DNA of 38,865 bases from Spartobacteria bacterium. Lineage in GTDB: Bacteria > Verrucomicrobiota > Kiritimatiellia > RZYC01. Below are positions 1-8,972 of the stretch, piece after piece. The notes beneath the pieces were generated by a model. The model made no database searches. It had not been told where the DNA came from and worked only from the letters and a program-made list of their open reading frames with translations. The translations under genes and the position numbers were made by a program. The first letter of the stretch is position 1, and the number at the start of each line of letters is the position of its first letter. The DNA lies in assembly GCA_009930475.1 (NCBI GenBank), contig RZYC01000036.1, forward strand, positions 1 through 38,865. Direction: 5' to 3'.

Positions 1-43
1 GGCGAAAAAAGACTAGTCCCCGCACGACCAAAAGCGGGCAGAT

Positions 44-135
44 AAAAAGTTCCAGTCATTGGAACTTTTTTTCATAACTTATTCCAATGGTTGGAACAAT
101 AAATATAAAATGTTCCAATCATTGGAACTTTTTAT
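44..135. repeat. Cluster of three TTCCAA...TTGGAA palindromes
   Basis: Three palindromes of one family lie in 90 bases. The first (44-70) has 11-base arms, AAAAAGTTCCA and TGGAACTTTTT, around GTCAT. The second (82-96) is TTCCAA-TGG-TTGGAA. The third (112-128) is GTTCCAA-TCA-TTGGAAC, followed by a T run. The first and third look like rightward intrinsic terminators (stem plus T tract), so they may end a gene left of the window. The same core recurs twice at 35544-35591, so this is an interspersed family rather than one terminator. Whether it acts as terminator, protein-binding site or mobile palindrome cannot be told from sequence alone. Confidence 0.8.
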
Positions 136-160
136 TTCCGTTCATTCTGCCGCATTTTTT

Positions 161-188
161 TTGCGAATCAAGAAAAAAGTTATATATA
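161..188 (+). promoter_or_regulatory. Possible sigma70-type promoter of the chemoreceptor gene
   Basis: TTGCGA (161-166) and TATATA (183-188) are separated by 16 bases. They lie downstream of the palindrome cluster and about 140 bases upstream of the chosen chemoreceptor start. This is a pattern match only. Confidence 0.3.
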
Positions 189-327
189 GGATGGAGATAT
201 AACTACATCAGTAGAAGTACAGCAGTGCAACGGAGCTGATGATTATTCTTGCGTGGCAGCAGGAAATGATGGCTATATAGGAATTGATGTTTTGCATGTC
301 TGGGAGTTCATTCACGGGAGTTGTCGT

Positions 328-2541
328 ATGAAGATGGTGTTTTCTATAAAAACAAAGCTGATTGTATTGGGGACCATAGGCGTTTTGTTGTTATCGGCGG
401 GAATGCTGGTCTCTACGCTTGTATCGCAGAAGCGTTTAGTACACCAAACCGACGCATCAATGCGGGCGGATATGATTAGTAATACGAAGCGCATTGCGGA
501 GGGCGTTCACAATATGGTCGCGACCCAGGATCAGCTGTTGCAGATTAAGCTGAAGGATGATTTGAGTCTGGCGCGGCTGGTGGTCGAGCATGCCGGTGCC
601 GCCCATTATGGTGATGAAATGGTGACTTGGAATGCGATTGACCAGTTTACTAAGGAGGCGCATCATGTTGAACTTCCTGAATTTATGTTTGGTGACGTCG
701 GGCTGGGGCAGGTAAGCAATCCGGATGAACCGTCTGTGCTCGTGGATGATGTGAGCCGGATGGTTACGGCATCATGCACTGTTTTTCAACGAATGAATGA
801 GGCGGGGGATATGCTGCGCGTGGCAACGACCATAAAGACATTGAATGGTTCGCGGGCTGTCGGGACGTATATTCCTGCTGTAAATGCGGATTCGTCGCGA
901 AACGAGGTTGTTGAGACGCTGCTTGCAGGGGATACGTATTATGGTCGTGCGTATGTTGTGAATGACTGGTATGCGACGGCATATGAGCCGATTAAAAATG
1001 AGAACGGGGCCGTTATCGGTGCCTTGTTTGTTGGTGTGCCTCTTGAATCTGTAAAGGCGATGCGTCAGAAGATTATGGATATAAGCGTGGGTTCTTCCGG
1101 ATATGTGTACATCCTTGGTGCCACGGGTTCGCAAAAGGGTGTGTATGTATTGTCCAAGGATGGTGCACGCGATGGCGAAAATATTCTCAATGCGAAGGAT
1201 GCCGACGGGAAATTGTTTATCCAGAGTGTGCTTTCCAATGCGGTGTCGACGGTGGATGGAGAGTGTGCTGTTGATTATTACTCTTGGCAGAATCCCGGCG
1301 ATCCCTCGCCTCGTAAGAAGTTTGTTGCTGTGACTTATTATGAGCCATGGGACTGGGTTATTGGTGCGGGCACCTATGAAGATGAATTTCTTGAGTCGGT
1401 TGATGCTATTGAACGGCAATTTCATGATTCGCTGGTTTTTCAGCTAACGGCCATGGCAGCCATTGTTGTGGTGATGCTGTTTGTGGCGGTGGTTATTGCC
1501 CGCAGGATTTCCCGTGCTATTATCAGAACGACGCAGTCATTGAAGGATATGGCTGAAGGGGAAGGGGATTTGACTAAGCGGCTGCCCATTGAAAGCAGCG
1601 ATGAAATCGGAGATATGTCGCATTGGTTTAATGTTTTTGTGGAACGTATCCAGTTTATTATTAAAGATATGGGAGGAAATGCCCAGACATTGTCCACCTC
1701 GTCGACGGAATTGACTGCGGTGGCATCGCAATTGGCATTTTCGGTGAATAATATGTCGGATAAAGCGAATACGGTTTCGGCCGCAGCAGAGGAATCCAGC
1801 GTCAATACGACGTCCGTCGCCGCGGGTATGGAGCAGGCAGCAATGAATTTGGCCACGGTGGCCGGTGCTACGGAGGAAATGAGTTCTACGGTGGTGGATA
1901 TTGCGAGCAATGCAGAGCGGGCCCGTTCCATCAGTGACGACGCGATGCGTCAGTCCGACAGCGTTTCAAGTATGATTCATGAATTGGAATCGGCGGCTCA
2001 GGATATCGGGAAAGTGACCGAAACCATTACCGATATTTCCGCACAGACGAATTTACTGGCATTGAATGCCACCATTGAAGCGGCCCGCGCCGGTGCGGCG
2101 GGCAAAGGATTTGCTGTCGTCGCAGGCGAGATTAAGGAGCTGGCGCGGCAGACTGCTATGGCAACAGATGATATTCGAGGGAAGATTGAGGGAATACAGC
2201 GTTCTACCAGCGGTGCGACGCTGGATATTAAAAGAATTACTGAGGTGATTCGTAATGTGGGCGAAATTGTCGCTAACATTGCGGCGGCTATTGAAGAGCA
2301 GGCCGTAACGACAAAGGATGTCGCATTGAATATTGCTCAGGCGTCTGACGGGGTTAACGATGCGAATGAACGCATTGCGCAGACCTCCAGTGCGGCTGCT
2401 GTGATTGCCGGAGATATCGCTGAAATTAACGCAACGATTCAGGAGGTGCGCAGCGGGGGGGATCAGGTTCAGGTTAGTTCCTCGGAGCTGTCGCGACTGG
2501 CGGAAGCACTTAGCGAGATGGTATCTCGTTTTAAGGTGTAA
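328..2541 (+). CDS. Methyl-accepting chemotaxis protein with Cache-type sensor
   Basis: A transmembrane chemoreceptor that senses a periplasmic ligand and controls the CheA kinase. I chose the ATG at 328 (737 residues). The frame is open back to a GTG at 253, but the 25 extra residues look non-coding, and 328 is followed at once by a typical N-terminus: [10 protein letters not shown], then a membrane segment at about residues 11-32. An extracellular region of about 340 residues resembles Cache/sCache sensors, with a motif of the type [10 protein letters not shown] and a later [11 protein letters not shown] second membrane segment is at about 373-391, then HAMP (about 392-444). The MCP signalling domain carries the hairpin tip [15 protein letters not shown] from about residue 575. 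The tip has Thr where many receptors have Ala. No CheR/CheB-binding pentapeptide is seen at the C-terminus. The ligand cannot be predicted. Confidence 0.93.
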   Translation: MKMVFSIKTKLIVLGTIGVLLLSAGMLVSTLVSQKRLVHQTDASMRADMISNTKRIAEGVHNMVATQDQLLQIKLKDDLSLARLVVEHAGAAHYGDEMVTWNAIDQFTKEAHHVELPEFMFGDVGLGQVSNPDEPSVLVDDVSRMVTASCTVFQRMNEAGDMLRVATTIKTLNGSRAVGTYIPAVNADSSRNEVVETLLAGDTYYGRAYVVNDWYATAYEPIKNENGAVIGALFVGVPLESVKAMRQKIMDISVGSSGYVYILGATGSQKGVYVLSKDGARDGENILNAKDADGKLFIQSVLSNAVSTVDGECAVDYYSWQNPGDPSPRKKFVAVTYYEPWDWVIGAGTYEDEFLESVDAIERQFHDSLVFQLTAMAAIVVVMLFVAVVIARRISRAIIRTTQSLKDMAEGEGDLTKRLPIESSDEIGDMSHWFNVFVERIQFIIKDMGGNAQTLSTSSTELTAVASQLAFSVNNMSDKANTVSAAAEESSVNTTSVAAGMEQAAMNLATVAGATEEMSSTVVDIASNAERARSISDDAMRQSDSVSSMIHELESAAQDIGKVTETITDISAQTNLLALNATIEAARAGAAGKGFAVVAGEIKELARQTAMATDDIRGKIEGIQRSTSGATLDIKRITEVIRNVGEIVANIAAAIEEQAVTTKDVALNIAQASDGVNDANERIAQTSSAAAVIAGDIAEINATIQEVRSGGDQVQVSSSELSRLAEALSEMVSRFKV

Positions 2542-2589
2542 GCAGATTAACGATGGATTTTTCACGTATGATGTTTGGGAGCGGCGGAT

Positions 2590-5500
2590 ATGGTTTTCGA
2601 TGAACTTTGTGCGATGATTCGCGCACAGTCAGCGTCTTTCCGTTTGCAGGACAGGTATCGTCTGGAACAGCTGGCCGGTCGTATCCGGATGCGATTGAAA
2701 AGAGCGCAGCCGGTAGAGAAAATGCTGTTGCGGCTGGAAGATTTGCTCCTGCATGCGATGGCGATGCAGGAGGCACTGGCGAAAGATCCGGCATGGGTCA
2801 TCTCTTATCCGCAGGAACTGCCGGTGAGTCGCTGCCGTGACGATATCGTAGCATCGATCCGTAAAAGCCAGGTGATTATTGTCTGCGGTGCAACAGGTTC
2901 TGGTAAGACAACGCAGCTGCCTAAAATGGTTGTGGAGGCGGGTTTCGGGCGGCTGGGCCGTGTAGGATGTACGCAGCCGCGTCGTATTGCTGCCGTCAGT
3001 ATGGCTCGACGGGTGGCTCAGGAGCTGGGCTGTCCATTGGGACGAGAAGTGGGGTACCAGGTGCGCTTCGATGATTCCACCTCGGATGCCACGCGCATTA
3101 AATTTATGACAGACGGCATTTTGCTGGCGGAAACGCAGAATGATCGTGATCTGCTGCAATATGATGCGCTGATTATTGATGAAGCGCATGAGCGAAGTCT
3201 AAACATTGATTTTCTTCTCGGATATATCAAGCGCCTGCTTGAATTGCGCCCCGAATTGCGAGTGGTGATCAGTTCGGCGACGCTGGATGCCGCGATGTTT
3301 TCTGAGTTTTTTGCCAATGCTCCGGTTTTTGAGGTGGAAGGCCGAATGTTTCCGGTGGAGGATATGTTCTTTGACATTGATGCAGACGAGGAGCTCTCTA
3401 CATCGGTTCTACATGCCGCGGAATGGATTAACGATGTGGACAGAGATGGGGATATTCTGGTTTTTCTGCCGGGTGAACGGGAAATATCGGATTGTCTGGA
3501 GAAACTGAGCGGAAGGCATTGGGATCATACCGAAGTGCTGCCGCTTTATGGTCGGCTCAACATGGCGGAACAGCAGCGCATTTTTAATCGCGGCAGTGAT
3601 CGGCGGATTATCTTGGCTACCAATGTGGCGGAAACGTCTATTACTATTCCGGATATACATTATGTGATTGATTCGGGACTGGTGCGGTTGAGTCGCTACA
3701 ATCCGGGAACGCAGGTGCAGCATTTGCAGATTGAACAGGTGTCACAGGCCAGTTCGCGTCAGCGTCGCGGACGTTGCGGGCGCGTTGGTCCTGGAATTTG
3801 TCTGCATCTTTATTCGGAAGAGGTCTTCGAAAACAGTGCGGAATATACCGATCCGGAAATTCGCCGCACGGCGTTGGCCGGCGTGATTTTGCAGATGAAA
3901 ACGCTGCGACTGCCCGATATCGAAGAGTTTCCTTTTATCAATCCGCCGCAGATCAGTCTGGTGCGTGAGGGGTACAAAATGCTGTACGATATCAGCGCGC
4001 TGGATCGTCAGAAAAATATCACATCGCAGGGACGGGATATCTCGCGGTTTCCCCTTGATCCTCATTTGGCTCGAATGATTCTGCAGGGTCGTACGGAAAA
4101 TGTGTTGTCGGAAATGTTGGTCATCACCGCTTTTCTGAGCATTCAGGATCCCCGGGAACGCCCCATGGACAAGAAGGAGCTGGCGGATAAAGCCCATGCG
4201 CAGTGGAAGCATGAGCGATCAGATTATATTTCAATTCTACAGCTATGGAACACGTTTGTTGAATTGCAGGAAAAGGGCTCTCAGTCGAAAATGCGGCGTT
4301 TTTGCCGTCAATATTTCCTGAGCTATCGTCGGATGCAGGAATGGCGTAACCTATATCTTGACCTGGCTTCGGTGGCGCAGGAATTTAAGTGGATGAAGGG
4401 CTGCCGAAACATCAAGGAATTTGAAAATTTTGATTACGATGCTGTTCACAAAGCCATTTTAGCTGGAATTCCTTCAAATATCGGCGTGAAAGTCGAAAAA
4501 AAACAGTATCGTGCTGCGCGTAATCGTGAATTTTATCTGTTCCCCGGCTCTGGATTATTTGATCAGACGCCGGAATGGGTGGTCGCTTTTGAACTGGTTC
4601 AGACGGGACGATTGTATGGACGCTATGTGGCGGAAATTGCGCCGGACTGGCTGCTGGATGTCGCCCCACATTTGTGCAAGGCCACGTATCACGGTATTCA
4701 CTGGTCGGAAGCGCAGGGTTTTGTCTATGCTGAAGAACGGATTATATCCGGCGGATTGCTTATTCGCGAAGGCGTGCAGGTCCATTATGGTCGCGTAGAT
4801 CCCGTTGAAACACGCAATTTGTTTATTCGTGAGGGACTGGTTCCAGGACGTCTGCGCCTGCGCCATCCGTTCTTGAAGCAGCAGCGGGCGCGATTGCGAA
4901 AAATTGACTTGCTGGAAGCAAAGATTCGTCGTCCGCACAGCTTGCTAAACGTGGGGGCTATCGAAGATTTTTTTCGCGAGGTGATTCCTGACGATGTGTT
5001 TTCAGCCAAAGGATTGGATCAGTGGCTCGCAGAAACGGGTGCCGATATTGTCGTGCCGCTGGATCGGGCCATGTATCCCATTGGACGAAATATCACTCCC
5101 GAAGAGTACCCCGATGTGCTGGTTGTCGATAATCACCGTTTAAAGCTGAAGTATACCTATAATCCCGGCGAAAAAGACGATGGCATCACTCTTTTTTGTC
5201 CTCAAAAATATGTGCCTTTATTGACCGATGATTTGCTGGAACGTGTGGTTCCGGGCTGGTTGCCGCAAAAAGTTGAACTGTGGTTTAAATCGCTGCCTAC
5301 AAAAATACGTATGCCGCTGCAGCCATTCTCGCGATCCGCTCTGGAATTTTTGGATTGGCTTCGTGATCAGCCCGATCAACCGTCACTCATTCCCTCCCTC
5401 AGTGCTTGGGTACGGGAGCAAACCGGTGAATTTGTTGGTGATGCCGATTTTTCAAGGGCTCCTATGCCCGCATGGCTTCGTATAAATGCGGCGGTGACCG

Positions 5501-6450
5501 ATGTAAATGGAACGGTTGTACGTTGTTCCAGTAATCTCGACGAATTGGCCGAGGAGACCCTCTCGGATACAGTCGGCGCGGTGTTGCCTACCGACCTGCG
5601 AAAACATGGGATGACTGAATGGCTGGAGCATGAGTTGCCGGAGAAAATCGCTATAAAAACAAAGCAGGGAGAAGAGTTTATCTTTCCCGCCCTCATTGAT
5701 GAGGGCCAGGCCGTTGGCATCGCTGGTTTCTTGACCGAAGCGGAGGCGGATAAAGCCCACGCTGCTGGGCTTGTCCGGTTTTTCCGCCTAAAACAGCGAG
5801 ATAATATACGGTTTCTTGAACGTAAACTGCCGCTGCCCACGCAAGTACATCTCCAGATGGGGCTTGATGATCCCAAGGGAACACCTTTAGTTGATTTAAT
5901 GGACGGAGCAATTTATCAGGCATTAACTGACGGAGAACGATATTCCATTCGTACTCCTTCACGCTGCCGGGAGCGTATAGAAGCCGCACGAACCGCGTTG
6001 TATGACCATTTGGAGTCACATTGCCGCATTCTCGCCGATGTATACAAGAGTCGCGATGCGCTACGCCGTCAGATCGCCCGGCTGCCTGCACATCCAGCCA
6101 CCAAGGCTTCGTCCGAAGACATCACGATTCAGTTGCAGTGGTTATTTCGCTCTGGTTTCATGCAGGTTGCTACCTGGCAGTTCCGTTATCCATTATATAT
6201 GAAGGCATTATCCATTCGTGTCGAGCGTCTTAAGTTTAATCCCGACAAAGATCAGCTCAAACTTCGCAACGTGCTTCCTTATCGCGAAAAGCTCAATACC
6301 GCGATCCATAACTCGGAGGATATCCCATGGAATCCGCAGCATATTCAATTTCATCTTATGCTGGAAGACTTCCGTATCAATACGTTTGCGCCCGAAATCA
6401 AAGCCTATGAAAAAGCCTCAGCCAAGCGATTGGATGGGTATTCACTCTAA
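2590..6450 (+). CDS. hrpA: ATP-dependent DEAH-box RNA helicase HrpA
   Basis: A large DEAH-box RNA helicase of the HrpA family, linked in other bacteria to mRNA processing and rescue of collided ribosomes. The ATG at 2590 is preceded by GGGAG at good distance; a TTG at 2575 in the same frame is less likely. The protein has 1286 residues, close to the usual HrpA length. Walker A GATGSGKT starts at residue 100 and DEAH is at 197-200. SSATLDA (motif III) and QRRGRCGRVGPG (motif VI) follow. After the two RecA domains come the HA2/OB-fold region and the long C-terminal HrpA-specific region (DUF3418 type), ending near RLDGYSL. The gene follows the chemoreceptor by about 48 bases and may share its transcript, but no functional link is known. 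It looks intact. Confidence 0.96.
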   Translation: MVFDELCAMIRAQSASFRLQDRYRLEQLAGRIRMRLKRAQPVEKMLLRLEDLLLHAMAMQEALAKDPAWVISYPQELPVSRCRDDIVASIRKSQVIIVCGATGSGKTTQLPKMVVEAGFGRLGRVGCTQPRRIAAVSMARRVAQELGCPLGREVGYQVRFDDSTSDATRIKFMTDGILLAETQNDRDLLQYDALIIDEAHERSLNIDFLLGYIKRLLELRPELRVVISSATLDAAMFSEFFANAPVFEVEGRMFPVEDMFFDIDADEELSTSVLHAAEWINDVDRDGDILVFLPGEREISDCLEKLSGRHWDHTEVLPLYGRLNMAEQQRIFNRGSDRRIILATNVAETSITIPDIHYVIDSGLVRLSRYNPGTQVQHLQIEQVSQASSRQRRGRCGRVGPGICLHLYSEEVFENSAEYTDPEIRRTALAGVILQMKTLRLPDIEEFPFINPPQISLVREGYKMLYDISALDRQKNITSQGRDISRFPLDPHLARMILQGRTENVLSEMLVITAFLSIQDPRERPMDKKELADKAHAQWKHERSDYISILQLWNTFVELQEKGSQSKMRRFCRQYFLSYRRMQEWRNLYLDLASVAQEFKWMKGCRNIKEFENFDYDAVHKAILAGIPSNIGVKVEKKQYRAARNREFYLFPGSGLFDQTPEWVVAFELVQTGRLYGRYVAEIAPDWLLDVAPHLCKATYHGIHWSEAQGFVYAEERIISGGLLIREGVQVHYGRVDPVETRNLFIREGLVPGRLRLRHPFLKQQRARLRKIDLLEAKIRRPHSLLNVGAIEDFFREVIPDDVFSAKGLDQWLAETGADIVVPLDRAMYPIGRNITPEEYPDVLVVDNHRLKLKYTYNPGEKDDGITLFCPQKYVPLLTDDLLERVVPGWLPQKVELWFKSLPTKIRMPLQPFSRSALEFLDWLRDQPDQPSLIPSLSAWVREQTGEFVGDADFSRAPMPAWLRINAAVTDVNGTVVRCSSNLDELAEETLSDTVGAVLPTDLRKHGMTEWLEHELPEKIAIKTKQGEEFIFPALIDEGQAVGIAGFLTEAEADKAHAAGLVRFFRLKQRDNIRFLERKLPLPTQVHLQMGLDDPKGTPLVDLMDGAIYQALTDGERYSIRTPSRCRERIEAARTALYDHLESHCRILADVYKSRDALRRQIARLPAHPATKASSEDITIQLQWLFRSGFMQVATWQFRYPLYMKALSIRVERLKFNPDKDQLKLRNVLPYREKLNTAIHNSEDIPWNPQHIQFHLMLEDFRINTFAPEIKAYEKASAKRLDGYSL

Positions 6451-6543
6451 CTGCTAATTCATTGTGTTATATCTATAAATCACCAGCCAATATAAATGAT
6501 TATTTTATTGCATTGTGCATAAAGCTGTGCCCTAATTGATTGC

Positions 6544-7557
6544 ATGAGAAAGAAACGAATCAAAAGAGATCACTTGGCCTATTACCATTGCATGTCGAGG
6601 ATTGTAGGGCGTGAATGGTTAATTGGTGATGTGGAAAAAGAGTATATGCGTCGGCTTATTCGCCGTGTGGAGGGATTTACAGGGGTGAATGTGTTAACGT
6701 ATGCCGTGATGTCCAATCATATCCATTTGTTATTGGAAGAACCGGATCGTGGCGGGGTGCAGTATATTAAGGATGATGAACTGATACGCCGTCTGGGTTT
6801 TTTGTATTCAGAGGAGGATGTTGCAGAGATTTGCGGACGCTGGTCTGAATGGGACGAGGCAGGCCTGGTGGATATGGTGAAAGAGGATAAAGAGCGTTAT
6901 CTCGTGCGAATGCACGATATCAGCGAGTTTATGAAACAGGTGAAACAGCGCTTTTCGTGCTGGTATAATCGCAGATCGGGTAGGTATGGCACCTTGTGGG
7001 AGCATCGTTTTAAAAGCGTACTGGTGGAGGATGGTCTGGCGTTGCGTACGATGGCGTCGTATATTGAAATGAATCCTGTACGGGCTGGGTTGGTGGATGA
7101 CCCGAAAATGTATCGTTTCTGTGGATTAGGCGAAGCAATGGGGGGTGAGGCATGTGCAAGAGCTGGGATTATGAAGCTGGCTTCTGGCGTGGAACGTCTG
7201 GATGATGTAGTACGGGCACAGGAGAAGACGACGCAGTGGGATGAGGCCTCAACCATTTACTGGGAGCGTGTGCTGATGTACCGTGAGGTCTGTAATAATG
7301 CGTATTTTGCGTTGTTGGAGAGGGATATGATTCCAGATAAGTTGAGAAAGAGGATGAGGATCTCCGATTTCGAACGTCTCAACTGTAAGAATCGTTTCTT
7401 TTCCGATGGACAGATTTTGGGTTCGCAGGAGTTCGTGGATGACTTTTTTGTCCATCATCGTGACTATTTTGGGAAAAATAGGAAAAAAGGAGCCCGAAAA
7501 ATGCGGGGTGGCTGGGGTGCGTTGTATACGATCCGGGATCTGGGACAGTGGTGCTGA
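6544..7557 (+). CDS. REP-associated tyrosine transposase (Y1_Tnp/RAYT family), copy 1
   Basis: A single-domain HUH-type (Y1) endonuclease of the RAYT group, related to IS200/IS605 TnpA, which nicks and joins single-stranded DNA. The N-terminus (MRKKRIKRDHLAYYHCMSRIVG) starts the typical fold. The HUH metal-binding motif is seen as NHIHLLLE at about residue 59. The helix with the presumed catalytic tyrosine is MASYIEMNPVRAGL. At 337 residues it is longer than enterobacterial TnpA-REP, with a C-terminal extension. It is clearly homologous over its full length to the leftward gene at 28848-29864, though the two have diverged well beyond recent duplication. No Shine-Dalgarno sequence is obvious. 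No target-site duplication or IS605-type end hairpin was found close to it, so it may be a stationary, domesticated gene. Confidence 0.9.
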   Translation: MRKKRIKRDHLAYYHCMSRIVGREWLIGDVEKEYMRRLIRRVEGFTGVNVLTYAVMSNHIHLLLEEPDRGGVQYIKDDELIRRLGFLYSEEDVAEICGRWSEWDEAGLVDMVKEDKERYLVRMHDISEFMKQVKQRFSCWYNRRSGRYGTLWEHRFKSVLVEDGLALRTMASYIEMNPVRAGLVDDPKMYRFCGLGEAMGGEACARAGIMKLASGVERLDDVVRAQEKTTQWDEASTIYWERVLMYREVCNNAYFALLERDMIPDKLRKRMRISDFERLNCKNRFFSDGQILGSQEFVDDFFVHHRDYFGKNRKKGARKMRGGWGALYTIRDLGQWC

Positions 7558-7631
7558 CACGCGGATGCTGATCTGGATTTCTGTTTGTTTGGCTTGATAA
7601 AATCAATTAATATACTCTATATGGTGCGTCT

Positions 7632-8972
7632 ATGAAACAAACCACTTTTATTCCCACGAATGCTGCACGTCAAAAAGAGATGCTTGATGTGTTGCAATGT
7701 CGCTCGGTCGACGATCTTTTTAGTGATGTGCCGCAGGAGCTTCAAACGAATAATTTTGATCTCCCGCCAAGTATGTCCGAGTGCGCAATGATGCGAAAAA
7801 TGCGTGATTTAGCGAATAAAAATCGAACATCATTGGTTAACTTTTGCGGTGCGGGTTTTTATGACCATTACATCCCGTCAGCGGTGGATGCGATAACCGG
7901 GCGCGGTGAATTTTACACGGCATATACACCGTATCAGCCGGAAGTTTCTCAGGGAACACTTCAGGCAATCTTTGAATATCAGACTGCCATGGCGCGATTG
8001 ACGGGCATGGACGTTTCTAATGCATCCATGTATGATGGCGGCACCGCATTGTTTGAAGGAGTGATGATGGCATTACGCGCCACGAAGCGCAGTCGCGTAC
8101 TCGTGGATAAAGGGGTTAATCCGATTTATCGTACCATGTTAAAGTCCTATACCCGCAATATTCGGATTGGTTACGAAGAAATTGATCTTACTGACGGGTT
8201 GACAGATCGTGCGGAAATTCGATCGCGATTGGATAAGAGTGTGGGAGCCGTGGTCGTGCAAAATCCCAATTTTTTTGGGTGTGTGGACGATTACTCTGAT
8301 CTTGCGGATTCAGTGCATTCTGTTGGTGCTCTGGTAATTGCATCAGTGTACCCCGTGTCGCTTGGTTTGATCAAGCCGCCTGGGGAAATGGGAGTGGACA
8401 TTGTGACTGGTGAAGGACAATGTCTTGGTAATCCGTTGTCTTTTGGCGGGCCCTATCTGGGATTCCTTTGCACAACGAAGAAGCTTGTTCGCAGTATGCC
8501 TGGTCGGGTGGTTGGAGAAACTACGGATGCGCAAGGACGGACGGGATATGTGTTGACCCTGCAGGCACGTGAACAGCACATACGCCGTCAGAAGGCCACA
8601 TCTAATATCTGTTCAAACGAAGCCTTATGTGCCTTGAGGGCTTTGGTGTATCTTTCACTTACAGGGAAGAATGGATTTGCCGATCTGGCTAATTCATGTG
8701 CATCTCGAGCGACCTATGCCTGGAATGCATTGACAGCGATACCCGGCGTGGAGCTGGCCTTTCCTCATTCATTTTTTAATGAGTTTACCTTGAAATTACC
8801 ATGCCACGCATCGGACATCATCAGTCGTCTATTGCAATCCAATATTGCGGCGGGGTTCCCTGTGAATCGATATTATGACGGAATGGACAATATGCTCCTG
8901 CTGGCGTTTACAGAACAGCGTACCAAGGGGGAAATTGATCAACTGGTGGATGTGATTCGGAGGACGTTATAA
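7632..8972 (+). CDS. gcvPA: Glycine dehydrogenase (decarboxylating) subunit 1
   Basis: The alpha subunit of the two-subunit P-protein of the glycine cleavage system. P-protein decarboxylates glycine and passes the aminomethyl group to lipoyl-GcvH. The 446-residue length is normal for GcvPA. The start region (FIPTNAARQKEML) and the block with NFCGAGFYDHYIPSAV and EFYTAYTPYQPEVSQGTLQ are characteristic of the family. The PLP lysine is not in this subunit but in GcvPB. The stop overlaps the gcvPB start (ATGA-type), so the two are translated together. No gcvT, gcvH or lipoamide dehydrogenase gene is in the window. I see no glycine riboswitch in the short space before it. Its arginine codons are mainly CGN, with about 2 AGR of 29, which makes it a useful reference for the host's codon habit. 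Confidence 0.96.
   Translation: MKQTTFIPTNAARQKEMLDVLQCRSVDDLFSDVPQELQTNNFDLPPSMSECAMMRKMRDLANKNRTSLVNFCGAGFYDHYIPSAVDAITGRGEFYTAYTPYQPEVSQGTLQAIFEYQTAMARLTGMDVSNASMYDGGTALFEGVMMALRATKRSRVLVDKGVNPIYRTMLKSYTRNIRIGYEEIDLTDGLTDRAEIRSRLDKSVGAVVVQNPNFFGCVDDYSDLADSVHSVGALVIASVYPVSLGLIKPPGEMGVDIVTGEGQCLGNPLSFGGPYLGFLCTTKKLVRSMPGRVVGETTDAQGRTGYVLTLQAREQHIRRQKATSNICSNEALCALRALVYLSLTGKNGFADLANSCASRATYAWNALTAIPGVELAFPHSFFNEFTLKLPCHASDIISRLLQSNIAAGFPVNRYYDGMDNMLLLAFTEQRTKGEIDQLVDVIRRTL

Noticed and set aside
772-1425. Long antisense frame (217 residues) within the first chemoreceptor gene
   Set aside because: It is rich in Arg, His and Ile with no recognisable domain and lies wholly opposite a clear Cache/MCP coding region; a codon shadow.
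7558-7631. Glycine riboswitch before gcvPA
   Set aside because: Only 74 bases separate the RAYT gene and gcvPA, too short for a tandem aptamer, and no matching core was seen.
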